NCBI RefSeq assembly: GCF_002811985.1
Contig: NZ_NPDU01000085.1
Location: 1 to 18,324, forward strand
Length of the DNA stretch: 18,324 nt
DNA from: Leptospira adleri
GTDB taxonomy: Bacteria; Spirochaetota; Leptospiria; Leptospirales; Leptospiraceae
Direction: 5' to 3'
Each line of letters opens with the position of its first letter. Position 1 is the stretch's first letter. A program made the translations under genes and the position numbers. Shown here piece after piece: positions 1-11,983 of this stretch. The notes beneath the pieces are model-generated. The model had not been told where the DNA came from, did no database searches, and worked only from the letters and a program-made list of their open reading frames with translations.

Positions 1-122
1 TAAAGCTCATGGCTTGATCGTGTGAGGAGAGCTCTTCTCAAGTTCTCATTTGTGCGAAACTTTAAGGACACTATCATTCTCTTGTTTCTATAAAATTAAT
101 TCTCTTGGGTTAAAAGAATAAC

Positions 123-149
123 GATCAAATTCTAATAGGGAATTTGATC
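123..149 (-). terminator. Inverted repeat, possible terminator of the DUF1564 gene
   Basis: A perfect 10-bp inverted repeat (GATCAAATTC / GAATTTGATC) with a 7-base loop lies about 30 bases beyond the stop of the minus-strand gene at 180-689. Read on the minus strand, it is followed by a T-rich but interrupted stretch (GTTATTCTTTT). The stem is AT-rich, so it could be a weak intrinsic terminator or a protein-binding palindrome. The rest of 1-179 shows nothing recognisable. Confidence 0.45.
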
Positions 150-179
150 TCTCTTAGTTGATTGGAAATAAAACACAAC

Positions 180-689
180 TTACTTGAATGAGTCAGGCGG
201 GAACTCATTCAAGAGCTGCGCAATTCTCTGAGAATATTCTTTCCTAAAGTCTATCATCCAGACTAAGATAAGCCTCTGGTTGATTCTTGAATGAAATAAT
301 CTCTGAACAGGAGCAGTTCCATCCTGACTCAAAGTCTCCCATTTTAGAATGAGATGATATAAGTAGCAATTCGAGACCCCATGAGATCGAGAAAGAATAG
401 TCAATTCTTCCCAAAAGATGGGCCGAATCCTAACATTGAATTTGATTAAGCCGCCTCCCTTTTCTTGATAAAGTGATGTTGCTGTTTTTCTATGAATTCT
501 CTTGCTCTTGAGAATTTTGTTCTTATACTTTTTTAGTAGATATTCTAAATTCTTACCTATTCCTTTTTTATCTTTAAATGTCAGTTTTTTATATAAGAGT
601 TCCGGAATTAAGAAGGAACATGTAATTTTCGACATATCGAAGGCTGCAGATAACACTTCGTCTCTTTCTTTATAGTTTCCCATACCCAC
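180..689 (-). CDS. DUF1564-family protein (Leptospira-specific family)
   Basis: The 169-residue protein has the pattern I associate with DUF1564, a family of unknown function found in Leptospira, often in several copies. An LLIPE-like block (FLIPELL, about residues 26-32) is followed by LEYLLKKYKN, a KSKRIHRKTATSLYQ stretch near residues 61-75, a NVRIRP segment, and HGVSNCYLYHLILKWE near residues 104-119. No signal peptide or membrane segment is seen. The basic middle and the HGVS..YL helix would fit a nucleic-acid-binding protein, but that is inference. The start is uncertain: the first candidate is GTG (687-689), ATG follows two codons later (681-683), and neither has a clear Shine-Dalgarno sequence. 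The C-terminus (NEFPPDSFK) is coded across a partial match to the dispersed GAGTTCCCGC motif. The gene is AT-rich compared with genes after 2.7 kb. Confidence 0.75.
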   Translation of the reverse strand: MGMGNYKERDEVLSAAFDMSKITCSFLIPELLYKKLTFKDKKGIGKNLEYLLKKYKNKILKSKRIHRKTATSLYQEKGGGLIKFNVRIRPIFWEELTILSRSHGVSNCYLYHLILKWETLSQDGTAPVQRLFHSRINQRLILVWMIDFRKEYSQRIAQLLNEFPPDSFK

Positions 690-779
690 ATCGGTTCTTG
701 AGAAAGAAGTCGCGGAATGTTTTTCCTTAAAAAAATTTTCTTATTTTGGATTTTATTGAAAAATGTTACTCTGTAAATA

Positions 780-1691
780 TTATCTTAGGAGTTCCCGCAG
801 TGCGGCTTCTATAGTCGGGTAAGAAAATAAAAAACCGGATTTCTGAAGTCTCTCAGGAATCACGTTTTGGCCTTTAAGAATTACATCAGCACCCTCTCCA
901 AATAATCCGTATAAGAGAGTTGCGGGAACTCTAAAAAAAACCGGTCTATTTAAGATTTTCCCAAGGGTCTCGGAAAAAAGAAGATTACTTACTGGATTTG
1001 GAGAAACCAAATTGAATACACCCGAAAGATTTGAATCTCGAATAATATACAGAACAGCGTCTATTAAATCGTTCAGATGAATCCAACTTAGCATTTGATC
1101 TCCAGATCCGGCCGCCCCCCCAAGCCCAAGCCTGAATGGCGGAAGCATGCTTTTCAGAGCGCCTCCCTCAAGACTTAAAACTACTCCTGTTCTCATTATC
1201 ACTCTGCGAGTGCCCAAATTGGATATTTCGGTGGAGGCATCCTCCCATTCCTTACAAAGATTGGCCAAATAATCAAACCCTCCAGAAGAGGAATCCGAAA
1301 AAACAGGAGAATCATTTGTATAAGAACCATAATAACCAATTGCCGAACCCTGGAAGAAAAATTTTAAGGGAGTTCCCGCAATTTTCAAAGCTGACTTAAC
1401 TAACTTTTGAGTATAATCAACACGGGAACGACGAATCTCATCTTTGATTCTTTCGCTCCATCTAACTCCTGCGATCGGCGCACCAGTTAGATTTATTATT
1501 CCATCCAAACCTTCGATGTCTTTTATCTCAGGAAATTCAGACCTAATAATTTCTAGATTCGGTTTCTTCAGAAAGAATGTCGGAATATTTGCGGAACGCG
1601 TAAATATTCTCACTTGGAATCCATTTTTTAGTAAAGCAAATGCAAGATTTCTCCCTATTAAGCCCGTTCCACCCGTAATCCCGATTTTCAT
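780..1691 (-). CDS. TIGR01777-family NAD(P)-dependent epimerase (YfcH/SDR39U1-like)
   Basis: This 303-residue protein is an extended short-chain dehydrogenase/reductase of the TIGR01777 family, whose substrate is generally unknown. The Rossmann motif GGTGLIG is at residues 7-13, NLTGAPI at 67-73, and the active-site region SAIGYYG at 116-122. [12 protein letters not shown] (162-173), [10 protein letters not shown] (183-192) and WIHLNDLI (203-210) are typical family blocks. The C-terminal part (about 245-303), ending in ALRELLR, matches the DUF1731 extension. Length is normal for the family. The ATG start is supported by AAGGAAAG about 5 bases upstream on the minus strand. Two matches to the dispersed repeat lie inside the gene: an exact 14-mer at 1368-1381, read as A-G-T-P, and a 12-mer at 788-799, which encodes the final residues. 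It is divergent from the exported protein at 1781. A cytoplasmic oxidoreductase is likely. Confidence 0.9.
   Translation of the reverse strand: MKIGITGGTGLIGRNLAFALLKNGFQVRIFTRSANIPTFFLKKPNLEIIRSEFPEIKDIEGLDGIINLTGAPIAGVRWSERIKDEIRRSRVDYTQKLVKSALKIAGTPLKFFFQGSAIGYYGSYTNDSPVFSDSSSGGFDYLANLCKEWEDASTEISNLGTRRVIMRTGVVLSLEGGALKSMLPPFRLGLGGAAGSGDQMLSWIHLNDLIDAVLYIIRDSNLSGVFNLVSPNPVSNLLFSETLGKILNRPVFFRVPATLLYGLFGEGADVILKGQNVIPERLQKSGFLFSYPTIEAALRELLR
788..799 (+). repeat. Dispersed GGAGTTCCCGCA motif, copy 1
   Basis: A 12-base match overlapping the last codons of the TIGR01777 gene. Because the family normally ends in an ALRxLL-like helix, this copy may be coincidental. Confidence 0.5.
1368..1381 (+). 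repeat. Dispersed GGGAGTTCCCGCAA motif, copy 2 (inside a CDS)
   Basis: An exact 14-base match, followed by TTTTC much as intergenic copies are followed by TTTC. It sits in frame inside the TIGR01777 gene, where the minus strand reads A-G-T-P just before the conserved SAIGYYG block. Confidence 0.8.
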
Positions 1692-1756
1692 AATCTTTCC
1701 TTTTGCGTTAATGATAAATGTGTACTAAATTCCATGAATCCTGATTGCTATAACAA

Positions 1757-1770
1757 GGGAGTTCCCGCAA
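1757..1770 (+). repeat. Dispersed GGGAGTTCCCGCAA motif, copy 3
   Basis: An exact 14-base match in the divergent spacer between the TIGR01777 gene and the exported protein, 10 bases before the GTG start at 1781. Its GGGA/TCCC arms could form a small hairpin near the ribosome-binding region. Confidence 0.85.
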
Positions 1771-1780
1771 CTTTGATCCT

Positions 1781-2407
1781 GTGGTTAATCAGAAAAGAAT
1801 CCTACTTGTACTCTCGTTCATCTTTCCGATCTCAATTATAACAGGAAACATCCTTCTTTTTAATTCGACCAAGGATAAAATTACAGCTTTTGAAACAAGA
1901 CCACCATTCTTAGCCTTTGACTTTACGAATTCTTATCTTAGAAAAAGTAATTCGAGAATCGGAAATCTTTTAGACAGAGATCCAACGACAACATGGACGA
2001 AATTGCGCGAATCGATTCGAGAAGAAGATTTTCAATTAGAATTGAGGCATACCCACCACCTGAGTCAAGGTAAACCAAGAATATCAAGTTGGAAGTATCT
2101 CCAAATAAAAGCTTGTCCGGAAACTAATGGCAATCTTACGATTGATTTGATCTTGAGAGAATCCATTGATATGGATAAAGAATTAAGAATGCCGAAGGAT
2201 GAAATTTTAGGAGAACGAGTTTTAAAGTTTTCCGAATCAAAATATTTCATAATTCCTATAAAACCTTACTATAAACCGGTGGAAAGTAAGGAGTTCCCGC
2301 AAAAAATGTTTATCTGGACGATCTCCGGTACTTGGATAAAAGACTCGAACGATCAACTGAAAAAAGGGAAACTCTGTCTTGAAGATATCTGGCTGAGCGA
2401 AGGCTGA
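1781..2407 (+). CDS. Exported or membrane-anchored hypothetical protein with a discoidin-like motif
   Basis: The 208-residue protein begins with a basic tip (NQKR) and a hydrophobic stretch at about residues 7-27, so it is probably secreted or anchored by its N-terminus. No lipobox cysteine is present. Residues 62-72 read [11 protein letters not shown], which resembles the N-L-x-D-x-x-x-T-x-W signature of F5/8-type (discoidin, galactose-binding-like) domains common in leptospiral exported proteins. The remainder is beta-rich and contains two cysteines (112 and 199). The GTG start is the only one after the in-frame stop at 1751-1753 and has no convincing Shine-Dalgarno sequence. Codons 171-174 (E-F-P-Q) are encoded by a copy of the dispersed repeat. 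The function is unknown and the domain call is tentative. Confidence 0.65.
   Translation: MVNQKRILLVLSFIFPISIITGNILLFNSTKDKITAFETRPPFLAFDFTNSYLRKSNSRIGNLLDRDPTTTWTKLRESIREEDFQLELRHTHHLSQGKPRISSWKYLQIKACPETNGNLTIDLILRESIDMDKELRMPKDEILGERVLKFSESKYFIIPIKPYYKPVESKEFPQKMFIWTISGTWIKDSNDQLKKGKLCLEDIWLSEG
2290..2302 (+). repeat. Dispersed GGAGTTCCCGCAA motif, copy 4 (inside a CDS)
   Basis: A 13-base match inside the exported hypothetical protein gene, read in frame as E-F-P-Q (residues 171-174). Confidence 0.75.
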
Positions 2408-2416
2408 TTCAGTGTG

Positions 2417-2436
2417 AAAAACGCGGGAGTTCCCGC
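2417..2436 (-). terminator. Intrinsic terminator of the tRNA cluster
   Basis: Read on the minus strand just beyond tRNA-His, GCGGG-AACT-CCCGC forms a GC-rich hairpin followed by G and five Ts, the form of a rho-independent terminator. The hairpin is itself a copy of the dispersed motif. On the plus strand there is no T-run, so it should serve the tRNA side rather than the 1781-2407 gene. Confidence 0.6.
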
Positions 2437-2438
2437 AA
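2425..2438 (+). repeat. Dispersed GGGAGTTCCCGCAA motif, copy 5
   Basis: An exact 14-base match within an extended inverted repeat (GCGGGA-GT-TCCCGC, 2423-2436). It lies between the exported protein gene and tRNA-His and appears to form the tRNA terminator stem. Confidence 0.9.
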
Positions 2439-2443
2439 AAGAC

Positions 2444-2520
<77 letters not shown>

Positions 2521-2536
2521 ATCTCAACTTGTCCTT

Positions 2537-2617
<81 letters not shown>

Positions 2618-2627
2618 GAGGATTGGA

Positions 2628-2705
<78 letters not shown>

Positions 2706-2737
2706 CCGACTCCATGTTTTTAAAAACACCCGCAGTG

Positions 2738-3437
<700 letters not shown>

Positions 3438-3445
<8 letters not shown>

Positions 3446-4187
3446 TCTTACTTACGGATTCTGAAAGTTCTTTCAAAAGAGAAGAATCCGTTTGGTCCAG
3501 AGACAATGGCGTCAAAGAAATCAATCCCGAAAAGAATGCCGAGAAGTCGGATCCTTCCTCTTCGGAATGACCCAAATCCGAACCTCCGAGATAAAAATCC
3601 GCGATTCCTCCGATGATATTTTTTTTGGAATACGTGTCCTCGTAAGTTCTTTTTCCGAGTTTCGTAATTCTAAGATTATCCATAGAAGAAACGAAGTCGG
3701 AAGGAATGTTGATATTATAGACCGATCCCTTTCTAAGAAAGGACGCATAACGTTCAATGAATTCCAAGGTAAATTTGGCTTCTCTAATATAATCGTAATC
3801 CCTGTTGATATTTCCCGAACTCACTGCAAGGGAAAGACGATTGTGAATCGCTCCGTGCCTCGCGGCGCCCACGGTTCCGGAATAATGGACGTCGTGTCCC
3901 ATATTCACGCCGCGGTTGATACCGGAAAGAACGAGATCGATCTTCGGAAAAATATCACCGTGTAATCCGATATTCACACAATCCGCAGGATAACCGTCGA
4001 CGATATAATGATTGTCGTTGATCCTCTCCACCCTCATCGAATCGTAAATCGAAAGGGCCATCGAAGTTGCCGATCTTTCGCGAAGAGGCGCGATCAAGAA
4101 CGTATTGTGTTCTCTCTGAAGAACTTTTTCGAGAGCTTTAATCCCCGACGACGCAATTCCGTCGTCATTCGTAATCAATATATTCAT
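3438..4187 (-). CDS. surE: 5'-nucleotidase SurE (stationary-phase survival protein)
   Basis: SurE removes phosphate from nucleoside 5'-(and 3'-)monophosphates using a divalent metal. The 249-residue protein shows the family signature [10 protein letters not shown] (residues 1-10) with metal ligands D8 and D9, S39 in [11 protein letters not shown], and N91 in [11 protein letters not shown]. It also carries GYPADCV (65-71) and [14 protein letters not shown] (101-114). Length is typical, and a cytoplasmic enzyme is expected. In many other bacteria surE sits with pcm or nlpD; here it lies between a YIP1-like membrane protein (ATGA overlap at 4184-4187) and a TPR gene (8-base overlap), so all are likely translated in a coupled manner. 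No defects are seen. Confidence 0.96.
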
Positions 4188-4783
4188 AAAATCAAATGTA
4201 GAATAGATCCGGATATATAGAAGTAAAAGACAAAAGGAAAAATTCCGGAAATCAAAATGGAAGTCAGAGAAAATCGAAAAGCGTCCGAGGTTTTAAGATC
4301 GTAGATAAACTGAATTCCTCTCGAAACGACGATCACATAATAGGCGATCAAAAAAAGAAGAATGAGCAAATAACCGATTCCCCCCGTAAGCCCCGTTTCT
4401 CTCAAAAGAATCGCCAAAGGCGTAAAGAACACAAAAACCGACATCGCAAAACGGCAGAGGTTATGAGAAAAACGAACGTTACCCGTTCTTTCTTTTTTCT
4501 GTGCATAAAAATCGATCACAGCGCCGAGAATCAGCGGCAGTGTAGAGATCATGGAAAGATTTGCCAGAAAAGCAAGTGCGATCATTCCCATGGAACCGCT
4601 CGTATAAGGCGGGGATAAATACGTCGCTCCGACTGAAATACTGAGCGCACTCGGAATCAATATCATCCAAGAAAATAGGTTCAGAGTTTTTTCCGGAACA
4701 TTGGAAAGCGCCACTTCCAAACGAATCGGCTCGTAGAGAACCGCTTCCAAGACTTCGATGATTGAATTGAGTAGGTCTTTCAA
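4184..4783 (-). CDS. YIP1-family integral membrane protein
   Basis: The 199-residue protein has about five predicted membrane segments (around residues 35-55, 66-92, 112-128, 136-154 and 172-192) after an amphipathic start containing the YEPIRLE segment. This layout, with hydrophilic turns rich in E/K/R, resembles the bacterial Yip1 (PF04893) family of unknown function. The start is TTG at 4781-4783, with TAAGGTAAG just upstream formed by the sppA stop region. The gap to sppA is 7 bases, and the 3' end overlaps the surE start by ATGA. A role with SppA at the inner membrane is possible but only inferred from operon position. Confidence 0.75.
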   Translation of the reverse strand: MKDLLNSIIEVLEAVLYEPIRLEVALSNVPEKTLNLFSWMILIPSALSISVGATYLSPPYTSGSMGMIALAFLANLSMISTLPLILGAVIDFYAQKKERTGNVRFSHNLCRFAMSVFVFFTPLAILLRETGLTGGIGYLLILLFLIAYYVIVVSRGIQFIYDLKTSDAFRFSLTSILISGIFPFVFYFYISGSILHLIL

Positions 4784-4790
4784 AGGATTC

Positions 4791-5780
4791 TTACCTTAGC
4801 GCTTGAGGAAGAATGATTAGGACCGGAGAATTCTTAAATTCTTTGAAAAAAATTCTTTCTCCGGAAAAGGAATTCATCTTAGCGCCTAACATCATAAAAA
4901 GTCTGTCAAACGGAGACTCTTCTTCTTCATAAAGGGGAATCTCACCGTCGTATTGGCAAAGTCTGGATAATTCTTCCAGCGCTTCCTTTCTTCCGCCGAT
5001 TTCATCCACAAGTTTGTTTCGAAACGCATCCTGTCCCGAATAAATTCTTCCTTCCGCCAAATTCTGAACGGACTTTACGGTTTGGTTTCTTCCTTTCGCT
5101 ACGTCCTGCACGAATTCGTTGTAAGTATCGGAGAGCATCTTCTGGATCATCTCATCTTCTTCCGGAGTGGAATCTCGAAAGAGCGACAAGGAATCTTTGT
5201 ATTTCCCTTCTTTATATACTCTCATCTTCACACCGTAACGATCGAGAAGTCCTTTAACGTTAGGCGCCATTGCTATGACTCCGATCGAACCCGTAATCGT
5301 TCCCGAGAGAGCGAAGATTTTGTCCGCGGAAGCCGCGATATAATATCCGCCCGATGCCGCCATGTCCTTCATAGAAACTACAATCTTTCGCGTTTTTCGA
5401 AGACGCATAAGCTCGTTATAAATTTCTTGGGAAGCTCCTACGGTTCCTCCCGGAGAATTGATTTCAATTAAGATTCCCTTAATATTCGGATTTTGTTCTA
5501 TATCTCTGAGCTTCTGAAGAATGCTCTCCGCGCCCGTGGATTCAAACGTTGAATGTCCGGAATGAATCTCTCCCTCAATCTTTATGAGCGCCGCTCCGAT
5601 CGGGGCCGTACTAAAAAACGTTCCGCCGGAAGTTTTAGAATATTTCGAAGCGGTCGTTGAGAGGGAAATGTTTACGAGTCCGATCAGGACGGACAAAATT
5701 GTAAGAACAAATGTAATCGCTAAAGCAAGACGGTTTCTTTCCACACTTGAGATCAGATTCTCTCCTTTCGAGTGTGTCAA
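4791..5780 (-). CDS. sppA: Signal peptide peptidase SppA (36K type)
   Basis: SppA is a membrane-anchored serine protease of the Clp/crotonase fold that degrades cleaved signal peptides at the outer face of the inner membrane. The 329-residue protein has one N-terminal membrane segment (about 18-40), EINSPGG (106-112), the nucleophile S143 in [16 protein letters not shown] (162-168), and the general base K195 in EGKYKD. The 52-residue Ser-Lys spacing equals that of the Bacillus-type short SppA, as I recall it. It is first in the operon with the YIP1-like gene, surE and the TPR gene. The start shown is TTG (5778-5780) without a Shine-Dalgarno sequence; the best one (AAAGGAG, 5762-5768) lies inside the frame, so the true start may be downstream. 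Confidence 0.93.
   Translation of the reverse strand: MTHSKGENLISSVERNRLALAITFVLTILSVLIGLVNISLSTTASKYSKTSGGTFFSTAPIGAALIKIEGEIHSGHSTFESTGAESILQKLRDIEQNPNIKGILIEINSPGGTVGASQEIYNELMRLRKTRKIVVSMKDMAASGGYYIAASADKIFALSGTITGSIGVIAMAPNVKGLLDRYGVKMRVYKEGKYKDSLSLFRDSTPEEDEMIQKMLSDTYNEFVQDVAKGRNQTVKSVQNLAEGRIYSGQDAFRNKLVDEIGGRKEALEELSRLCQYDGEIPLYEEEESPFDRLFMMLGAKMNSFSGERIFFKEFKNSPVLIILPQALR
5762..5768 (-). promoter_or_regulatory. Shine-Dalgarno-like AAAGGAG inside the annotated sppA start
   Basis: AAAGGAG on the minus strand is followed after 5 bases by CTG (codon 9 of the long frame), and the first GTG (codon 13) is 17 bases away. The upstream TTG has no such sequence. This leaves the sppA start unsettled, with CTG at 5754-5756 as a non-standard possibility. 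Confidence 0.4.
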
Positions 5781-5825
5781 ATGAAATAAGAATCGAGGAT
5801 CGCCTGTAAAAGAATGGGGAGCGTG

Positions 5826-5839
5826 GGGAGTTCCCGCAA
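5826..5839 (+). repeat. Dispersed GGGAGTTCCCGCAA motif, copy 6
   Basis: An exact 14-base match extended as GGGAGTTCCCGCAATTTCAC (5826-5845), identical over 20 bases to the copy at 5982, which lies 156 bases further on. Confidence 0.9.
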
Positions 5840-5981
5840 TTTCACGCTTCGAAGGAAGAGAACTTTGATTTTCAAGGCCGAACGCGCAACCTCTCCGTTT
5901 TTATAGTCGTAATAAAGTGACATAATTTTTCCATTTCGCGACAAAACCTCCGCACTCTGGAGCTCTTCCGAAGATTTTTTA

Positions 5982-5995
5982 GGGAGTTCCCGCAA
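5982..5995 (+). repeat. Dispersed GGGAGTTCCCGCAA motif, copy 7
   Basis: An exact 14-base match extended to the same 20-mer as copy 6 (5982-6001). The TTTCA tail supplies the TGA stop of a short minus-strand frame. Confidence 0.9.
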
Positions 5996-6138
5996 TTTCA
6001 CAGATAAATCTGCGTGGTAAGGCCCTTCCCACGGACGAATGCGGGTTCATAGATGATGTCAGTGCCATTTTGTAACATAATGTTCTCCGGAGATCCTCAA
6101 TTCTCCTGCGTCCTCCGAGTAACCTTCGAAATTTTTGT

Positions 6139-6151
6139 GGAGTTCCCGCAA
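6139..6151 (+). repeat. Dispersed GGAGTTCCCGCAA motif, copy 8
   Basis: A 13-base match followed by TTTCC, 157 bases after copy 7, so copies 6-8 are almost evenly spaced. It lies 36 bases before the TetR operator candidate. Confidence 0.85.
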
Positions 6152-6186
6152 TTTCCAGTTTGACTACAAAACGAACCTTTCAGAGA

Positions 6187-6200
6187 ACTGACCAGTCAGT
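6187..6200. promoter_or_regulatory. Palindromic operator candidate for the TetR regulator
   Basis: ACTGAC-CA-GTCAGT is a perfect 6+2+6 palindrome ending 8 bases before the ATG of the RND gene. TetR-family efflux regulators commonly bind such TGAC...GTCA palindromes at the promoter of the pump they control, and the operon's own second gene is a TetR regulator. No Shine-Dalgarno sequence is visible between it and the ATG. Confidence 0.55.
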
Positions 6201-6208
6201 CAGAATAT

Positions 6209-9322
<3,114 letters not shown>

Positions 9323-9325
9323 ACC

Positions 9326-10030
9326 TTGAAACTTCACTCTCAAGAAGAATCTAAAATCCGCCCGAGAAAAAAAACGTTTCTCGGGTTTTCTTCTTCTCAG
9401 CCTTCCAAAAAAGAATCCAAAAAATCTTTCGAGACCAAGGAGAAACTTTTAGAAGCGACTCTTTCCGTTTTTGGGAGCAAGGGATTTCACGAAGCGAGAG
9501 TGGAAGACATCACGGCGCAAGCCGGTTTTGCAAAAGGTACGTTTTACGAACACTTCGACAGCAAGGACGATCTCATCTATATTCTTATCGATTACGCCGC
9601 TCGAAAAGATCTGGAGATCACACAATCTCTCTTTCAAAGATGTACGAGTTCGATCGCGATCAGAGATCAGTATTTAAAGCCGATCCTTTTGGACATTCAG
9701 TCAAAAAAAGAACTCAATCGAGTCTGTTACCAATTTCTGACGAACGAAATTCTCACGAAGGAAAAACTTCAGAAAAAAACGGATTACTACAATCGCCTCT
9801 ATCAGCGTTACCATAGAAGAGGTATCAAACTCGCTCAAAAACTGAATCTTCTCAATCCGAATTTTGATACGGAAGAAATCTACGTTATGTTTCGATACCT
9901 GATCGATGGTTTTACCATCAATCAGGCTTATTCTTTTTTTTGTTCTAAGAGCGGAGACGTAGAGATCAACTCGATTCTGAAACTCTTCGATCAATCTCTT
10001 TTTGTAAAAGCCTCGAATTCGGATCAATAA
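9326..10030 (+). CDS. TetR/AcrR-family transcriptional regulator
   Basis: The 234-residue protein has a basic tail of about 35 residues and then the TetR DNA-binding domain. [20 protein letters not shown] (38-57) leads into the helix-turn-helix [20 protein letters not shown] (59-78) and [10 protein letters not shown]. The C-terminal helices (about 90-234) would bind a ligand and dimerise. Its TTG start is 3 bases after the RND stop, with AAGAAG upstream, so it is probably co-transcribed and coupled with the pump. Repression of the pump operon through the palindrome at 6187-6200, relieved by a pump substrate, is the likely arrangement (inference). Its 3' end overlaps the convergent porin gene by 7 bases. 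Confidence 0.92.
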   Translation: MKLHSQEESKIRPRKKTFLGFSSSQPSKKESKKSFETKEKLLEATLSVFGSKGFHEARVEDITAQAGFAKGTFYEHFDSKDDLIYILIDYAARKDLEITQSLFQRCTSSIAIRDQYLKPILLDIQSKKELNRVCYQFLTNEILTKEKLQKKTDYYNRLYQRYHRRGIKLAQKLNLLNPNFDTEEIYVMFRYLIDGFTINQAYSFFCSKSGDVEINSILKLFDQSLFVKASNSDQ

Positions 10031-11742
10031 TCCTGTCTATAGATCGCGCCTCCGGAAACGTTCTCCGGAGAAGTAGTTCCCGTCCAGAAGTTCGCCTGGA
10101 ATTGAAGATAGATCGCTTTCGAATCCCTATTGTCCGCCGTATTGAAGAAATAATTTTTAGCGGAATTCGTGTGCATATACTGATAATACAATTGAACCTT
10201 ATAAAGGTGGTAATCTCCTAACAAGTTGATTCCAGCCCAATAGATATAATACGCTTCACCGGGATCGAACGTGTGATTCTGATTCCAATCTCCTTTCATA
10301 AAATCGAATTTAACAACAGGCATGATATATTTAGAATCCCATAGATGAATGTTGTAACCGAGCTGCGCGTGATAACCCATAACTTGATTGGACGCGGCTC
10401 CCGAAAACTTACTCCAAGCTCCGTTGAGATAAAGACCCTTCCAAGTAAACGTTAGATCATAGGTGTGGCCTACGATTCCGAAGTTCGGTCTTCCCGGAGT
10501 CGTGATCGATCTATCCGCGAGATAATCGGAACGAAGCCCAGTAGGATCGATTCCGTTCGTAGGTGTTGTCTGTTGAATCACTAATTTTTGTGAAACTTGA
10601 TCCTTGTATAAAAATTCCACGGGTAAAGGTTGAGACGTTTTTAATTGAGTCGTTTGAGCGAGCCCCGCACCCAAAGATAATTTAGCGTCCTTCTGAAAGA
10701 TTTCATCTCCTTCAACCCAACCGATATCCTTTTCGTTCTTAATCAAACCCCCGAAGACGTTGTATTGAACTCGTCCGTAATAAACGGGCGCCAAAAGTTG
10801 CGGAAGATTTTGACGAGCGGCGGTATTGTCCTGTCTTCGACCGTAACCGTAATCACCGCCGCCGCCGTGACCGTTACCGATAAATGCGTGAATCGAAAGG
10901 TATCTAACGTATTTCTTATCCAACAATTCCAACGGATGAATCGCAATCATCGCCCCCGTATCGAACTGAGGCAGAACGTTCGTAACGATCGATCTTTCCA
11001 AAGGTACGAGGTTTGCGGAACTCATAATGTATTCGCGGTTAAACGGAACGTTGATCTGACCGATCGTAAATCGCGAGCTCATAAACGGGATGTTCACCCA
11101 AGCGACCGCCTCTTGAATTAGCCCGCGGGAATCATTTAAGGAAACGTCCTGAACATCTCCCGTAGTTTTATCCTTGGTGACTTTTAAGAATTGACTGTTG
11201 AGGGCGTTTTCCAGACGAAGTTGCGTCGCGAATCCCCACCACTTCGCGCCTTGATAGAAAAAACCGAGACGCAATCTTCGAAAGTTCGCATCCACGGTAT
11301 TAAAACCTTCATTTCCGGAGAACGGAGATTCCCTGTTTCCGCTGATTCCACGGAACTGGGTCCTTGCAGTGATCACAAGTTTCTCTTCGTTCAGATTTTC
11401 GGGTCTGTGTCTGAAGTGATTCGGAAGCTGCATATCCTTGCGTTCCGGAAAGTTATTCTGATCGACGGTATCGATTTTGGTTCGATTCGGACCCGGCTTG
11501 GTATAAATCAAACCGCTGTCGTTGTCTTCGTAAAATTCCTTTTTCGGTTTTTCCTGGGGTTTGGAAGAATCGGCTGTGGTCGCCGTAGAATTCTTATCCT
11601 GAACTTTCGCCGCGTCCGTAACGGGCTGATTCTTTTCTTGAGCCATCAAGGATGCTTGTGCGAGGATCAGAGCTCCGAAAATCTGAAATCCGATTTGTAA
11701 CAATGCGAGCCTTGTTTTACGATTCTTATCTTTCATTTTCAT
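10024..11742 (-). CDS. Outer-membrane porin, phosphate-selective porin O/P-like
   Basis: The 572-residue protein has an N-terminal signal peptide (basic start, hydrophobic core about 12-28) with cleavage plausible after A30 (AQA) or A34. A polar linker rich in K, Q, T, S and P follows (about 35-70). From about residue 115 there are many alternating amphipathic strands, e.g. [38 protein letters not shown] and [19 protein letters not shown], and the chain ends in an aromatic residue (AIYRQDY), as expected of a beta-barrel. RLRLGFFYQ, the GQ..VPF.RE block and Y..RVQYN resemble the OprO/OprP family. Substrate is unproven. ATG codons at 11740-11742 and 11734-11736 are both possible starts. It is transcribed toward the TetR gene, so it is not in the efflux operon. 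Confidence 0.8.
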   Translation of the reverse strand: MKMKDKNRKTRLALLQIGFQIFGALILAQASLMAQEKNQPVTDAAKVQDKNSTATTADSSKPQEKPKKEFYEDNDSGLIYTKPGPNRTKIDTVDQNNFPERKDMQLPNHFRHRPENLNEEKLVITARTQFRGISGNRESPFSGNEGFNTVDANFRRLRLGFFYQGAKWWGFATQLRLENALNSQFLKVTKDKTTGDVQDVSLNDSRGLIQEAVAWVNIPFMSSRFTIGQINVPFNREYIMSSANLVPLERSIVTNVLPQFDTGAMIAIHPLELLDKKYVRYLSIHAFIGNGHGGGGDYGYGRRQDNTAARQNLPQLLAPVYYGRVQYNVFGGLIKNEKDIGWVEGDEIFQKDAKLSLGAGLAQTTQLKTSQPLPVEFLYKDQVSQKLVIQQTTPTNGIDPTGLRSDYLADRSITTPGRPNFGIVGHTYDLTFTWKGLYLNGAWSKFSGAASNQVMGYHAQLGYNIHLWDSKYIMPVVKFDFMKGDWNQNHTFDPGEAYYIYWAGINLLGDYHLYKVQLYYQYMHTNSAKNYFFNTADNRDSKAIYLQFQANFWTGTTSPENVSGGAIYRQDY

Positions 11743-11983
11743 CTATAGATACCGGAATGTAATGCTTCCGTTCTCCGCTTGTATTCTTTCTAACTGCGGC
11801 TCATTTTATATTTCATTTACATTACAATCAGATGAGAGAAATGTTTCATTTTGATTACAAAGACTCGGAGCCCTGAAAAATGTATTCCCGCTGTAAAATA
11901 GAAAGAAGACCCGAGGCGAGGCCCGAACATTACTTAGGTTGACGCGTTATCCGATCCTCGGACAAAATCGAAGTCTAAAGAAT

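Larger units (their letters stand above)
5781..6208. other. Repeat-bearing non-coding region between sppA and the RND gene
   Basis: This 428-base divergent spacer holds three copies of the dispersed motif (5826, 5982 and 6139), each followed by AATTTC, and a palindromic operator candidate at its right end. A minus-strand frame with GGAG before an ATG at 6076-6078 codes 26 residues, ending at a TGA (5998-6000) next to the middle repeat. The segment DIIYEPAF...LTTQIYL in it looks protein-like and may be a remnant of a broken gene. I see no credible full gene here. Promoters for sppA and the RND pair should lie here but are not clear to me. Confidence 0.6.

Noticed and set aside
5777..6001. 74-codon minus-strand frame ending at the sppA start (TGA overlapping TTG)
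   Set aside because: Two of its segments (KLRELP twice) are just translations of the dispersed motif, no family is recognisable, and its GTG start has no ribosome-binding site.
5826..6151. CRISPR-like array (short repeats with roughly equal spacing)
   Set aside because: Spacing of about 156 bases and 13-20 base repeats are unlike CRISPR, there are no cas genes, and the same motif is scattered widely.
11939..11983. Longer TTG start for the ferredoxin-MBL protein
   Set aside because: The 15 extra residues do not look like the family, no ribosome-binding site fits, and TTGACG there reads as well as a -35-like sequence.
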